Positions 6,505-13,447 of a DNA stretch of 20,785 nucleotides are shown piece by piece. This DNA is from a virus. Both the position numbers and the translations under genes were made by a program. Below the pieces are notes generated by a model. That model made no database searches. It had not been told where the DNA came from and saw nothing but the letters and a program-made list of their open reading frames with translations. Where the stretch lies: IMG/VR virus record IMGVR_UViG_3300020172_000709, positions 1-20,785 of that record; one strand, written 5' to 3'. Position 1 is the stretch's first letter; each line of letters starts with the position of its first letter.

Positions 6505-6981
6505 TTAAACAGCGTAATTAATGTTGCTCGAACCATACGCCTGGGGGTTAATTACCGTGCCAGGTTGAGAGCCTTGTTGGAAACCAGGAACGCCAATTGC
6601 GTTGACTACGTTAGAAAGACCGCCTCCGATGAGGCCACCAATTCCTGCCGAAATAGGAATAGACGCAATTTGTGAGGCGGCAAGTAGACCAGATTGTTGG
6701 TTTATCTGTTGTCTAGCTTGTTGCCTAAGATCTTTTGATGCCCTAGGAATGGATTTAACAGCATTCTTTTGGGCGTAACGTATTCCTTGTGGTAAAGCAC
6801 CTAGCATGATACCGGCAGGTAATGCGTTAACACCTGCCATCAAAGCTTCGGTTGCAATACGCGCAGGGCCTTCACCTTGCTCTGTATCTTGTAGGTTACC
6901 GAGGATAGAACCCCCCGCACCCAACAAGCCTGCTGCACCTGCTCCCAGTAAGGGCGCATATTTACCAGCGAGAAGGCCCAT
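6505..6981 (-). CDS. Glycine-zipper protein between scaffold and capsid (158 aa)
   Basis: The ATG lies four bases after the TGA of the scaffold-like gene, whose last codons give GGAG at seven-base spacing. Residues 8-30 (Y-A-P-L-L-G-A-G-A-A-G-L-L-G-A-G-G) and 104-130 (containing I-S-A-G-I-G-G-L-I-G-G-G-L) are Gly/Ala-rich and hydrophobic, with small residues at helix-packing spacing. A third hydrophobic stretch lies at 49-65. A basic helix with R-Q-Q-A-R-Q-Q-I-N-Q-Q (86-96) separates them. The end is N-P-Q-A-Y-G-S-S-N-I-N-Y-A-V. Such segments occur in phage proteins that insert into or cross membranes. A role in capsid assembly is the alternative. No family recognised. Confidence 0.75.
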   Translation of the reverse strand: MGLLAGKYAPLLGAGAAGLLGAGGSILGNLQDTEQGEGPARIATEALMAGVNALPAGIMLGALPQGIRYAQKNAVKSIPRASKDLRQQARQQINQQSGLLAASQIASIPISAGIGGLIGGGLSNVVNAIGVPGFQQGSQPGTVINPQAYGSSNINYAV

Positions 6982-6985
6982 TACG

Positions 6986-7963
6986 TCACTCCATCACAAA
7001 CAATTTGTTTGCTAGAACTTGAGGCTGAGCTTGGTTGATGACGCGCCAGGCATTCTGAGGATCACGATCCATCATGTCCTTGAAGCTACCCCAGAAGTTT
7101 TCAGGCTGTTGCATAGCAGCAGCAGAAGGAGGAGCGGGGAATTGACCCTGTTCGTAAGCAACAGGTTGAGTGCGGTAACCAGGGGTTTCCAGTTGCTGCT
7201 CACTTTCGTACACAGGGTACGGACCTTCGGGGCCAAAGAACTTCAGCGTGTAATCGCTAAGTACGTCGGGGTTGGTAAGGATTTCGTTATAAGCAAGGTT
7301 CTCTTGATGCTCATTGACAGAGAACTGTGCATAACCCTGGATGGTATTAGCAGCTTGGTTGCCCCAGGCCACTGCACTATCCAGCATCCCTTCCAGGTTA
7401 AGGGCGTAGTTATTTAGGACGGCGGGTGCTTCGATTCCGAACGCGTCCATTACTTGGCGGCTTTCCTGGCTCATCCCCACGAAGTCCGCGATTTGCTCCA
7501 AGGACGGAGTCGAGGAGGTTTGGGAATAATTGGGCGAGTATTCCTGGCTGGGAGACCAGGTCTGCGGAGCCGATTGTTGCGTAGCTGGGCTGCTGACTTG
7601 TCCGTAGTTCGCCGGGGCGTACTGAGGAGTCGGTGCTGAGGGTTGACCCTGGAACGGGGATTGGACTGGTGCGCTCAGCAGGTTCACTACCTTGTTGAAC
7701 GCCGACTCCCAAGGATTGCCCGCCGAGGAGCTCTGCGATTGGTCCGCTTGTTGGTACTGGGGGGCGTACTGAGTAGGGGCTGATTGGTAGCTGGGGGCTG
7801 CCTGAGGTACCGCCTGGGGGTAGCTCATACCCACTTGATACGGCACCGGTGCTGTTTGGTAGCTGGGCGCCGGAGCCGACTGAGCCGGTACCACGTAGCT
7901 GCTTGGAGCTACTGCTGGTGCTTGGCTCATCTGTGGGATCGATTGGACGGTAGCGTCCTGCAT
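6986..7963 (-). CDS. Scaffold-like protein overlapping the portal gene (325 aa)
   Basis: The ATG has an excellent ribosome binding site (AAGGAG, seven-base spacing) that lies inside the portal reading frame. The first 554 bases are shared with the portal gene in another frame. Residues 1-155 are low-complexity Pro/Gln/Ser/Ala/Tyr with repeated P-S-Y-Q-[TS]-A-P and Q-Y-A-P units. From about residue 155 on, the sequence is helical and acidic (L-E-Q-I-A-D-F-V-G-M-S-Q-E-S-R and following). The C-terminal part contains E-N-F-W-G-S-F-K-D-M-M-D-R-D-P. The position directly before the capsid gene, the acidic helical composition and the disordered N-terminus suit a procapsid scaffold, though no catalytic or family motif proves it. 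Confidence 0.7.
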   Translation of the reverse strand: MQDATVQSIPQMSQAPAVAPSSYVVPAQSAPAPSYQTAPVPYQVGMSYPQAVPQAAPSYQSAPTQYAPQYQQADQSQSSSAGNPWESAFNKVVNLLSAPVQSPFQGQPSAPTPQYAPANYGQVSSPATQQSAPQTWSPSQEYSPNYSQTSSTPSLEQIADFVGMSQESRQVMDAFGIEAPAVLNNYALNLEGMLDSAVAWGNQAANTIQGYAQFSVNEHQENLAYNEILTNPDVLSDYTLKFFGPEGPYPVYESEQQLETPGYRTQPVAYEQGQFPAPPSAAAMQQPENFWGSFKDMMDRDPQNAWRVINQAQPQVLANKLFVME

Positions 7964-9713
7964 AACTCATCTCCTTTTGTAATGCTTCAAGAGTTCGATA
8001 CAGATACGGAGTAAGATCCAATCTGGGATCCGCAGCCATCGGTAAGTCCGGTGATTGCGGGTGGGGGGTCTGCATCATGCCACCCACTAAGCGAGAGAAA
8101 GAAGAATATGCATTCTGTAATTCTCCCACCATCCTGAACGGGAACCCAGATAACATCTCGGCTCGTTCCTCATCCGTTTTTGACGGGAAGAGGTATTTCA
8201 GTGCTTCAATGCTATCAACACCTAATTCTTGTAGGTTGCGTACCACGATGGAATTATTAAGTATATCCTGGGTGGAGTCTTCATAAACAGGGCCCAACCA
8301 ACGCCACTGCACAGTTAAATCGCCGTCAGGGATAAGACCTAATACACCGGGCGGTACTTGTTGTGTTTTAACACAAGCCATCATTAGCTGTTTGACACGC
8401 TCATCAAAACCAACTAAAGCATCGGCATACATATCTAATTGTTCTTGCGGCGCATCTTCTTTTGGCTCTACTGGTTTCTCCAGTCCGGCAGCAGCAGCTA
8501 GTGTCTCACGGAATAAACGCTCTTCCTGGTAAATGATTAACTCAAGGCAACGAGAGATGCCATACGTATAAATTGCGTTTGCTTTCTTCTTGGATGTGGC
8601 AGATACACGTCCAAATAGTGACTTGTATTCTGTTGCCGTAACGCCTGCTGAAATAGATAGTTCGTCTACACCACCAAGGGCAGTGCGAATTTCTTCTCGA
8701 TATTGACGTGCAAATGAATTTTGGTCTCCTGTAATTGCATCTGGAACAATGTAACCAACTCGGTCATTTGGCTCCAGGTTTGCAATGATCCTTGGCACAC
8801 GAATCTGTCCATCAACACCACGGCTGACGGGATCTGATTTAAATGTGGAACGGCTAAGGGCAGCTTGGCTGGTAAAACCTGAGTTGGCTGCAATAGATGG
8901 ACGCTGTACAACAGAGTCGCCACCGGCTTCAATCAGGTCTGTCTTGGGACGGGAAGATAGTAGGGTTGGGCTACCAAAGAACTGAATGTTCTTACGCATG
9001 GTACGCACCAATTCATCATGCGTAACAATGTGATTAGCAAGCCCATCAAACTCACCCACGCCTTCAGTAGAGAAGCCTTTGGGGTTGTTGAAGATTTCTA
9101 CACAGGGAATAAACCCGAGAGTGTTTTTAAATGTTTTAGTTTGACCAGATGCCACAGAATGTGGCTGATCAAATGAAAGCTCCCCTTCTGAATGCGTCTC
9201 TTCAATTGTTTTACGTTTGATTGACAGTTTAATAAAACGTCGGGCTCCTTGTCCACCAAGGGTTGCCGGGCCCATTAAGCTGCTTTGGTTCACATCTTGT
9301 GTGTAGCCAAAACCATTACGCACACGATAGCTGTAGATGATTACCACCTCATCCAGCTCACCGTCTATGTTGTAGTAAGTACGGTACTCATGCTTACGGA
9401 AATAATAGAGACGGTAATTGGCTTGTGTTGGACGTATGTAGAACAGGCCTTGCCCGTCACACATGCAATTATCCCAGATCGAATCCAGGCGTGTGTCTAG
9501 TTGGTTGTATTTAACTACGCGGTCAATAAAGTCTTTGCGTTGATTACCAAAGTTGTCTTGCGCTGGAAAAAATTCAACACCCTGACGGATGCCAAACATT
9601 TTCATTTGAGATAGATGAGAAGCAACAATGCCAGTGTCTACACCAGCCCCTCCGTCCTTGTCGAGGTAGGAATCAACAATTTCTTTAAGGCGACCCTTAG
9701 CATCGACAGCCAT
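7410..9713 (-). CDS. Portal-like protein with overprinted C-terminal tail (767 aa)
   Basis: The portal forms the ring at the capsid vertex through which DNA is packaged. Supporting segments include an N-terminal helix region, N-H-I-V-T-H-D-E-L-V-R-T-M-R-K-N near residue 232, D-L-T-V-Q-W-R-W-L-G-P near 465, and the helix D-I-L-N-N-S-I-V-V-R-N-L-Q-E-L-G-V near 484 followed by a conserved-looking hinge and A-L-K-Y-L-F-P. Residues 1-583 look like a normal folded portal. Residues 584-767 are Ser/Pro/Gly-rich, end in basic R-N-R-S-T-R-R-P-K, and lie wholly over the scaffold gene. The start ATG follows a weak GAGTTGAG. The call rests on length, gene order next to TerL and scaffold, and sequence character. 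Confidence 0.72.
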   Translation of the reverse strand: MAVDAKGRLKEIVDSYLDKDGGAGVDTGIVASHLSQMKMFGIRQGVEFFPAQDNFGNQRKDFIDRVVKYNQLDTRLDSIWDNCMCDGQGLFYIRPTQANYRLYYFRKHEYRTYYNIDGELDEVVIIYSYRVRNGFGYTQDVNQSSLMGPATLGGQGARRFIKLSIKRKTIEETHSEGELSFDQPHSVASGQTKTFKNTLGFIPCVEIFNNPKGFSTEGVGEFDGLANHIVTHDELVRTMRKNIQFFGSPTLLSSRPKTDLIEAGGDSVVQRPSIAANSGFTSQAALSRSTFKSDPVSRGVDGQIRVPRIIANLEPNDRVGYIVPDAITGDQNSFARQYREEIRTALGGVDELSISAGVTATEYKSLFGRVSATSKKKANAIYTYGISRCLELIIYQEERLFRETLAAAAGLEKPVEPKEDAPQEQLDMYADALVGFDERVKQLMMACVKTQQVPPGVLGLIPDGDLTVQWRWLGPVYEDSTQDILNNSIVVRNLQELGVDSIEALKYLFPSKTDEERAEMLSGFPFRMVGELQNAYSSFSRLVGGMMQTPHPQSPDLPMAADPRLDLTPYLYRTLEALQKEMSYAGRYRPIDPTDEPSTSSSSKQLRGTGSVGSGAQLPNSTGAVSSGYELPPGGTSGSPQLPISPYSVRPPVPTSGPIAELLGGQSLGVGVQQGSEPAERTSPIPVPGSTLSTDSSVRPGELRTSQQPSYATIGSADLVSQPGILAQLFPNLLDSVLGANRGLRGDEPGKPPSNGRVRNRSTRRPK
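7971..7976 (-). promoter_or_regulatory. Ribosome binding site of the scaffold gene inside the portal gene
   Basis: AAGGAG on the minus strand lies seven bases before the ATG at 7963. In the portal frame the same bases are part of the codons for Q-K-E-M. This decides the scaffold start and is the main sign that the overlap is used. Confidence 0.85.
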
Positions 9714-9754
9714 TAACTATTCTCAACTCTGCGTGTTTTTAGTTTAACAGATTT

Positions 9755-10120
9755 TTAGGAAATAGTTCTACGTACGAATCCAGGAGGAAGATCTTGGCTC
9801 ATCTGTGGTCCCATAAAGAAACCAGCATTACCCATTGGTGCCATCCCACCTAAAGCAGCTGCATTTGGATAGGCTTGCGCAATCATACCGCCCATATTCC
9901 CAACCATTGCTGAAGGCAGCTGGAAAGGCTTGGTAAGCGGACGCTCTTCAAATTCTTTTGTATCTTTACCTGGTAACAATGGTGTTGGATTCCAAGGTTG
10001 GCCGCCGGGTATTTTAAATCTTGGGTCCGTTAAAGGATTAGAAGCACTTAAATAATTTGCTTCTGGTGCAAACGCACCGGCGGCGCCAGGTACGTTTCGT
10101 TCGCCGCGCATCATAACCAT
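9755..10120 (-). CDS. Unrecognised Gly/Met/Pro-rich protein (121 aa)
   Basis: This is a short protein of mostly extended, Pro- and Gly-rich sequence: N-P-L-T-D-P-R-F-K-I-P-G-G near residue 28, then A-L-G-G-M-A-P-M-G-N-A-G-F-F-M-G-P-Q towards the end, closing with P-P-G-F-V-R-R-T-I-S. It lacks predicted helices of any length and any catalytic motif. It lies between the AbrB-like gene and the portal gene. A TAAAATAAA box precedes the ATG by 19 bases and there is no clear ribosome binding site. Two further in-frame ATG codons lie at residues 3 and 4, so the exact start is open. Confidence 0.7.
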   Translation of the reverse strand: MVMMRGERNVPGAAGAFAPEANYLSASNPLTDPRFKIPGGQPWNPTPLLPGKDTKEFEERPLTKPFQLPSAMVGNMGGMIAQAYPNAAALGGMAPMGNAGFFMGPQMSQDLPPGFVRRTIS

Positions 10121-10139
10121 GTTTCAAAAGCCTAGTGAT

Positions 10140-10148
10140 TTTATTTTA
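10140..10148 (-). promoter_or_regulatory. TAAAATAAA box before the gene at 9755-10120
   Basis: An exact TAAAATAAA on the minus strand overlaps the stop codon of the AbrB-like gene and ends 19 bases before the ATG at 10120. The same nine bases precede two other genes at similar distance (17099-17107 and 18679-18687). It may be a phage late-promoter element; A/T-rich chance is the alternative. Confidence 0.3.
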
Positions 10149-10331
10149 CTCTTCCTCTACTTGGTAACCAGAAGCATCGTGTACCTTGCTCAACACAATA
10201 CCTGCACCCTTCAAATCCCAGTTCAAAACATCTCCTTCTTGCCAGGACAATTCATCAATCAGTTCATCTGGAAACTCAATAAACAAATCTCCGGAATCAG
10301 CTTCTTGAATTTCTATGATGTAGCCAGTCAT
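10146..10331 (-). CDS. AbrB/MazE-like small protein (61 aa)
   Basis: The sequence I-E-F-P-D-E-L-I-D-E-L-S-W-Q-E-G-D-V-L-N-W (residues 18-38) matches the swapped-hairpin AbrB/MazE pattern, in which a short helix (elxxelgw) leads into a G-D-x-L/I-x-W strand. Family members are usually DNA-binding transcription regulators or antitoxins. Here the protein is strongly acidic (ends V-E-E-E), unusual for direct DNA binding. The ATG overlaps the stop of the upstream gene (ATGA at 10328-10331), so it is translationally coupled to the coiled-coil protein. No toxin partner is visible. Similar small proteins are, to my memory, common in aquatic phages. Confidence 0.65.
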   Translation of the reverse strand: MTGYIIEIQEADSGDLFIEFPDELIDELSWQEGDVLNWDLKGAGIVLSKVHDASGYQVEEE

Positions 10332-10621
10332 TTTGCTAAAAGCTTTTCTATTAGCTTATCAAGCTTAGTATTGATTTGCTTAAAGTTGTCATGCATTTCT
10401 TGAATTTCTCTTAAGAAGTCAACTTTAAGAACATACTCCAAGGGAAGGCGGTTTACTTGATTTTCCAACACGCTTAACCGGTTCTCTTGTGTATGTAACA
10501 TGTCATGCAGGGTTCGCACTCTTTCGTGTGCGCGGGCAAGAATTTTATTGGCTACCCAGCTACCACCTCCTATCGAAGAGATAAGAGCCGTCAGGCCAAG
10601 TGCTATATATTCTGGACCCAC
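10328..10621 (-). CDS. Membrane-anchored coiled-coil protein, possible spanin- or holin-like (97 aa)
   Basis: Residues 5-25 (Y-I-A-L-G-L-T-A-L-I-S-S-I-G-G-G-S-W-V-A) form one hydrophobic, Gly-containing segment followed by K-I-L-A-R-A-H-E-R-V-R. Residues 30-97 are a charged heptad-like coiled coil (L-S-V-L-E-N-Q-V-N-R-L and I-N-T-K-L-D-K-L-I-E-K-L-L). An N-terminal membrane anchor plus coiled coil next to TerL recalls inner-membrane spanins and small holins of T7-like phages, where lysis genes sit beside the terminase gene. No outer-membrane spanin was found. The start is GTG at 10619-10621 with a weak ribosome binding site. Confidence 0.65.
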   Translation of the reverse strand: MGPEYIALGLTALISSIGGGSWVANKILARAHERVRTLHDMLHTQENRLSVLENQVNRLPLEYVLKVDFLREIQEMHDNFKQINTKLDKLIEKLLAK

Positions 10622-10651
10622 GACCCAAATGCTTTTTTAATATTTTACTAT

Positions 10652-12181
10652 CTAAAAATCAATTTGAAGATTACCCTTACGCATTAAACCTGTAATGAGC
10701 CAGACCAAAGCGTCGACCGTATCGTCGTGGCTGCTGACACCAAAATTAGTCAACTCTTCAAACAGAGTTGTAAAGTTGCGATACCGATTAAATACCACTT
10801 TGCGATCTTCAAACATACCCATAATCCCCCTAAAGCGAGCCAACTTATCCGCCCGGAATGCTTTAACGGGATGCCAAATCAAGTTATACAGTCCTTCGTT
10901 GTTCAGGCAAACACGTTTAAAGTCTGACTCCAGGGATGCCTGGTATGCCACTGATTCAGACCAGATATCACAGGTCGAATATGTAGGGAAGTAAAGGCCG
11001 TTTTCCTCTTTTCCAATGATGGACCAGTCATTGAGTAGCTCTTTTAACTCATCTAGTTTTTCCAAATTTCCCATGACGCGAAGGCGTCTGTAATCAATAA
11101 TATGAATCTGATCACCAATACGTCCTCCAAGAATCATTACCGTGTAATCATTCTTTTCTTTGACACCAGCAGATAGATCAACCCCAATACCAAGCGCATC
11201 AAACTCAGTTGCAATTTCAGCTTTGACTAGTAGTTCAGGCGAAAGAGAAAGTTCGTTCTGCCTGACGATTTGATTCATGTACTGGAAAGAAAAAGCAATA
11301 GGTGCTTGCCGCTTCTTTTCTTTTAGGTATTCAAGTGACCACATTTCTGGCCAATAAGATTCTTCTTCTCCCGTTACAGGATCAGTGTTGATGGCAGAAA
11401 GAATAATCTGTCGCCAATTGTTTTGCTCATTGAAAGTAGTAGCGTGAATATCGTCATGCCTAAATCTGGTACCCAGGCAAATTGCACGTCCACCTTCGAA
11501 CATGGTAGGTGCAATAACTGCGTTCCAGTTATCTTGCATGGTACGCCTAATATCTGGGTTGGATATGTCAGCACTACTTTTGATAGGGTCATCTATACAA
11601 ACTAAGTGACTACGCTTGGAAGTAACGGAACCCTTTAGGCCCGCTGCACATAAAGTAAATTGTTCATCACCTGTATTTTCAATACCAGCAAAGCGATAAT
11701 CAATTGACCAATACTCGTTACTTGTTACATTTTTAAGAAGACGTACCGAGGGGAAAACATCTTGGTATCGCTTGCTTTCAATGATGCGCTTAATGGTTGC
11801 TGACTTAGAACGTGCAATATCAACCGTATAAGACAAGTAAAGAATCTGGAGAGGTTTTTTGGCGGTGGTATGAACGCCAATTGCCCATGCCGCAAGCAAA
11901 CCCAAGACTGTAGATTTAGCTGAACCCCTGCTGGCAAGTAAGTCTAGGTTGGGACCAGCGATCTTAAGAAGGCAGTCACTGTCTTGATTTGGGACAAGGT
12001 GATGATGCCACTCTAGATGGTGCTTAGCTGGTTTCTTTTTTTCGTCAATGTATTCACAAAAGAAAGCAAAATCTTCCCGTGCCTTCAGGAGTAGATCTTC
12101 GTCATCGCGTTTACGCACCTTGTGATTTTGCGCAGCAGCTTGTGCGTTACGCCGATAAGCAAGGTGTGTATGAGCTGGCAT
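10652..12181 (-). CDS. terL: Terminase large subunit
   Basis: This is the DNA-packaging motor ATPase and nuclease. The ATPase domain shows a Walker A variant A-S-R-G-S-A-K-S-T (83-91), Walker B L-V-C-I-D-D (193-198) and the coupling motif G-T-R-F-R-H-D-D (237-244). The nuclease domain has G-V-D-L-S-A-G with D335, an acidic centre near D405, and H-D-D-T-V-D-A-L-V-W (485-494) with D486/D487/D490. The length of 509 residues is normal for the family. It acts at the portal vertex and presumably works with a small subunit encoded upstream. The ATG follows a perfect eight-pair inverted repeat by one base and lacks a normal ribosome binding site. Identification is secure. Confidence 0.93.
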   Translation of the reverse strand: MPAHTHLAYRRNAQAAAQNHKVRKRDDEDLLLKAREDFAFFCEYIDEKKKPAKHHLEWHHHLVPNQDSDCLLKIAGPNLDLLASRGSAKSTVLGLLAAWAIGVHTTAKKPLQILYLSYTVDIARSKSATIKRIIESKRYQDVFPSVRLLKNVTSNEYWSIDYRFAGIENTGDEQFTLCAAGLKGSVTSKRSHLVCIDDPIKSSADISNPDIRRTMQDNWNAVIAPTMFEGGRAICLGTRFRHDDIHATTFNEQNNWRQIILSAINTDPVTGEEESYWPEMWSLEYLKEKKRQAPIAFSFQYMNQIVRQNELSLSPELLVKAEIATEFDALGIGVDLSAGVKEKNDYTVMILGGRIGDQIHIIDYRRLRVMGNLEKLDELKELLNDWSIIGKEENGLYFPTYSTCDIWSESVAYQASLESDFKRVCLNNEGLYNLIWHPVKAFRADKLARFRGIMGMFEDRKVVFNRYRNFTTLFEELTNFGVSSHDDTVDALVWLITGLMRKGNLQIDF

Positions 12182-12182
12182 C

Positions 12183-12205
12183 TTCAGTAATTAACCGTTA
12201 CTGAA
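12183..12205 (-). promoter_or_regulatory. Stem-loop abutting the terL start codon
   Basis: On the minus strand TTCAGTAA-CGGTTAA-TTACTGAA is a perfect eight-pair inverted repeat with a seven-base loop. Only one base separates it from the terL ATG. The only ribosome-binding-like bases (GAAG) are at its 3' edge, so folding would hide the start. No U-tract follows. Confidence 0.55.
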
Positions 12206-12212
12206 TACTAAC

Positions 12213-12374
12213 CTAATCTTCTTTCTTTTTACGTTTTGACTCTTGATATTTACGTGCCTTGTCTAATGCAGCTTTACGTTTTTCCTTGTCATTCATCTCT
12301 GAGCCATCTTCTTTCTTAGCATCTTTCTTTTTTAGATACTCAAGAAACTGAGGTGGCATTTTCTTTTTACTCAT
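12213..12374 (-). CDS. Lys-rich small protein upstream of terL (53 aa)
   Basis: This gene is below common length cut-offs. It has ATG at 12374, TAG at 12213, and overlaps the upstream stop by ATGA (12371-12374), which supports translation. The product is extremely basic and charged, starting M-S-K-K-K-M-P-P-Q-F-L-E-Y-L-K-K-K and ending E-S-K-R-K-K-K-E-D. It is expected to be helical and could bind nucleic acid. It has no hydrophobic core, so it may be disordered. It lies 31 bases before terL. I see no family motif. A packaging-related role is a guess from position. Confidence 0.65.
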   Translation of the reverse strand: MSKKKMPPQFLEYLKKKDAKKEDGSEMNDKEKRKAALDKARKYQESKRKKKED

Positions 12375-12697
12375 CGACGCATCTGCCCAAGACCACGGAC
12401 ACGTTGTAGCAACTGCTCATACTCAGGACTGCCTTGTTCTGGAAGCCTATCAGCGCGACCAGGGCCAAAGTTAATACCTGAGCGCATCTCTTGTCCACGA
12501 CCCATTGAAGGTTGCGGTGTAGCCTCAAGACCAAAGCCAGTCTGTGGAGTAGAGGTTTCAAATGGCGTTACTTGCTCTTGCGTCGGTGCGTACTGCTCTT
12601 GTTGTTGCAAAGCACGACGACGCATCGCCTGACCCTCCATTGCCTGCTGCTGTTGAGCGGCACCCATTTTATTCAAATTACCAGTGCCAGCACCCAT
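12371..12697 (-). CDS. Gln-rich unrecognised protein (108 aa)
   Basis: The sequence starts M-G-A-G-T-G-N-L-N-K-M-G-A-A-Q-Q-Q-Q and holds several Gln runs up to about residue 45. The middle is Pro/Gly/Thr-rich, and a helical end (S-P-E-Y-E-Q-L-L-Q-R-V-R-G-L-G-Q-M-R-R) is basic. It appears largely disordered, with a short C-terminal helix that could bind a partner. It begins 11 bases after the upstream gene and its stop overlaps the start of the Lys-rich gene. No ribosome binding site is clear. Function unknown; the setting is the packaging block. Confidence 0.7.
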   Translation of the reverse strand: MGAGTGNLNKMGAAQQQQAMEGQAMRRRALQQQEQYAPTQEQVTPFETSTPQTGFGLEATPQPSMGRGQEMRSGINFGPGRADRLPEQGSPEYEQLLQRVRGLGQMRR

Positions 12698-12708
12698 GTT
12701 ATCTAAGC

Positions 12709-13245
12709 TTATTCACTTAACTGCATTTTAGCCCATATACTCATTGACGCTTCATGCAGCGGACCCTCGATGGGATCATCTTTGAAGATAGTAAGTAACT
12801 CACGAATTGCCTGGTCAGCACCAGCCATTAGCAATCCTTTACGATCCTTGTTGGAAGTGTATGTTTCAACTTGCCCAATTGTCGAACGCAACTCTTTCTG
12901 CATTGCAGCAATACGTGCTACACCTGCGTCACGTTTGACGGCATAATTTTCAATGTCTTCACGTAACTTACGAAGATCTTCTTGCATCTCCAAGATTTCA
13001 TCTAGGAGTACCTTGCGGTGATCTGGTTTTGGATATCGATTATTTAGCCAAGCTTCACATGAAGATATGGAGCCCGAGTAACCAGAAAACCGTGCATAAA
13101 GATATGACTCAATCAATGAGTAACAATCTTTAGCAAAAGCGTGAAATGATTCTTGAGTTGGTATGTCCTGATTGTCGACCCAGCGGTCAAACAACTCAAT
13201 ATCGATAAGCTCGTTGAGACTGTCCGTAGTCCCTTTCTTCGTCAC
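12709..13245 (-). CDS. Helical protein, positional candidate for small terminase subunit (178 aa)
   Basis: I prefer the GTG at 13243-13245, which has AGGAG ten bases upstream, over the longer open frame reaching 13368, because the longer form overlaps the upstream gene by 173 bases and has no ribosome binding site. With the GTG start the overlap is 50 bases. The protein is helical, with an N-terminal part (L-I-E-S-Y-L-Y-A-R-F-S-G-Y-S-G), a long coiled coil (K-V-L-L-D-E-I-L-E-M-Q-E-D-L-R-K-L-R-E-D-I), and a compact C-terminus. Length and a coiled coil for ring formation would suit a small terminase, but there is no visible DNA-binding helix-turn-helix. The role is inferred from place only. Confidence 0.7.
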   Translation of the reverse strand: MTKKGTTDSLNELIDIELFDRWVDNQDIPTQESFHAFAKDCYSLIESYLYARFSGYSGSISSCEAWLNNRYPKPDHRKVLLDEILEMQEDLRKLREDIENYAVKRDAGVARIAAMQKELRSTIGQVETYTSNKDRKGLLMAGADQAIRELLTIFKDDPIEGPLHEASMSIWAKMQLSE

Positions 13246-13447
13246 GTTGCTTGAACTCCTGACCTTGCGCGGCAGAAGTCCTCTGCTCGGTTGCTCCTTT
13301 TCCGATTGTTTCACGTTCTTGAGCACCAGACTCCTCCATTTTCTTTTTGGAAAACTCATAAGCAACACCAGCGGCCTGGCGATACTTATCTAAATCAAAC
13401 CAATCGTCAGTATTGGCTGAAGCTCCTAAAGAATTATTATCAATCAT
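13196..13447 (-). CDS. Charged helical small protein (83 aa)
   Basis: The ATG overlaps the TGA of the upstream 53-residue gene (ATGA at 13444-13447), which supports its reality. The product has an acidic N-terminus (A-N-T-D-D-W-F-D-L-D-K-Y), then a long polar helix full of Glu, Lys, Arg and Gln (F-S-K-K-K-M-E-E-S-G-A-Q-E-R-E), and ends R-D-Y-G-Q-S-Q-R-A-Y-R-Y. Its 3' end overlaps the next gene by 50 bases (or more, if that gene starts earlier). No membrane segment or enzyme motif. Function unknown. Confidence 0.65.
   Translation of the reverse strand: MIDNNSLGASANTDDWFDLDKYRQAAGVAYEFSKKKMEESGAQERETIGKGATEQRTSAAQGQEFKQRDEERDYGQSQRAYRY
13256..13260 (-). promoter_or_regulatory. Ribosome binding site (AGGAG) for the GTG start at 13245
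   Basis: AGGAG on the minus strand lies ten bases before GTG at 13245, inside the upstream small gene. It is the best start signal for the helical protein at 12709-13245. Confidence 0.5.

Noticed and set aside
6008-6508. Plus-strand open frame of 166 codons opposite the capsid gene
   Set aside because: It mirrors the capsid coding frame, crosses the leader stem-loops, and has no ribosome binding site or family likeness. All firm genes are on the minus strand.
7410-7963. Programmed frameshift making a portal-scaffold fusion
   Set aside because: No slippery heptamer with a downstream structure was evident, and the scaffold has its own strong ribosome binding site and ATG.
13246-13368. Extension of the helical gene to a GTG at 13368
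   Set aside because: It would overlap the upstream ATGA-coupled gene heavily and has no ribosome binding site; the added residues are basic and unlike the rest.
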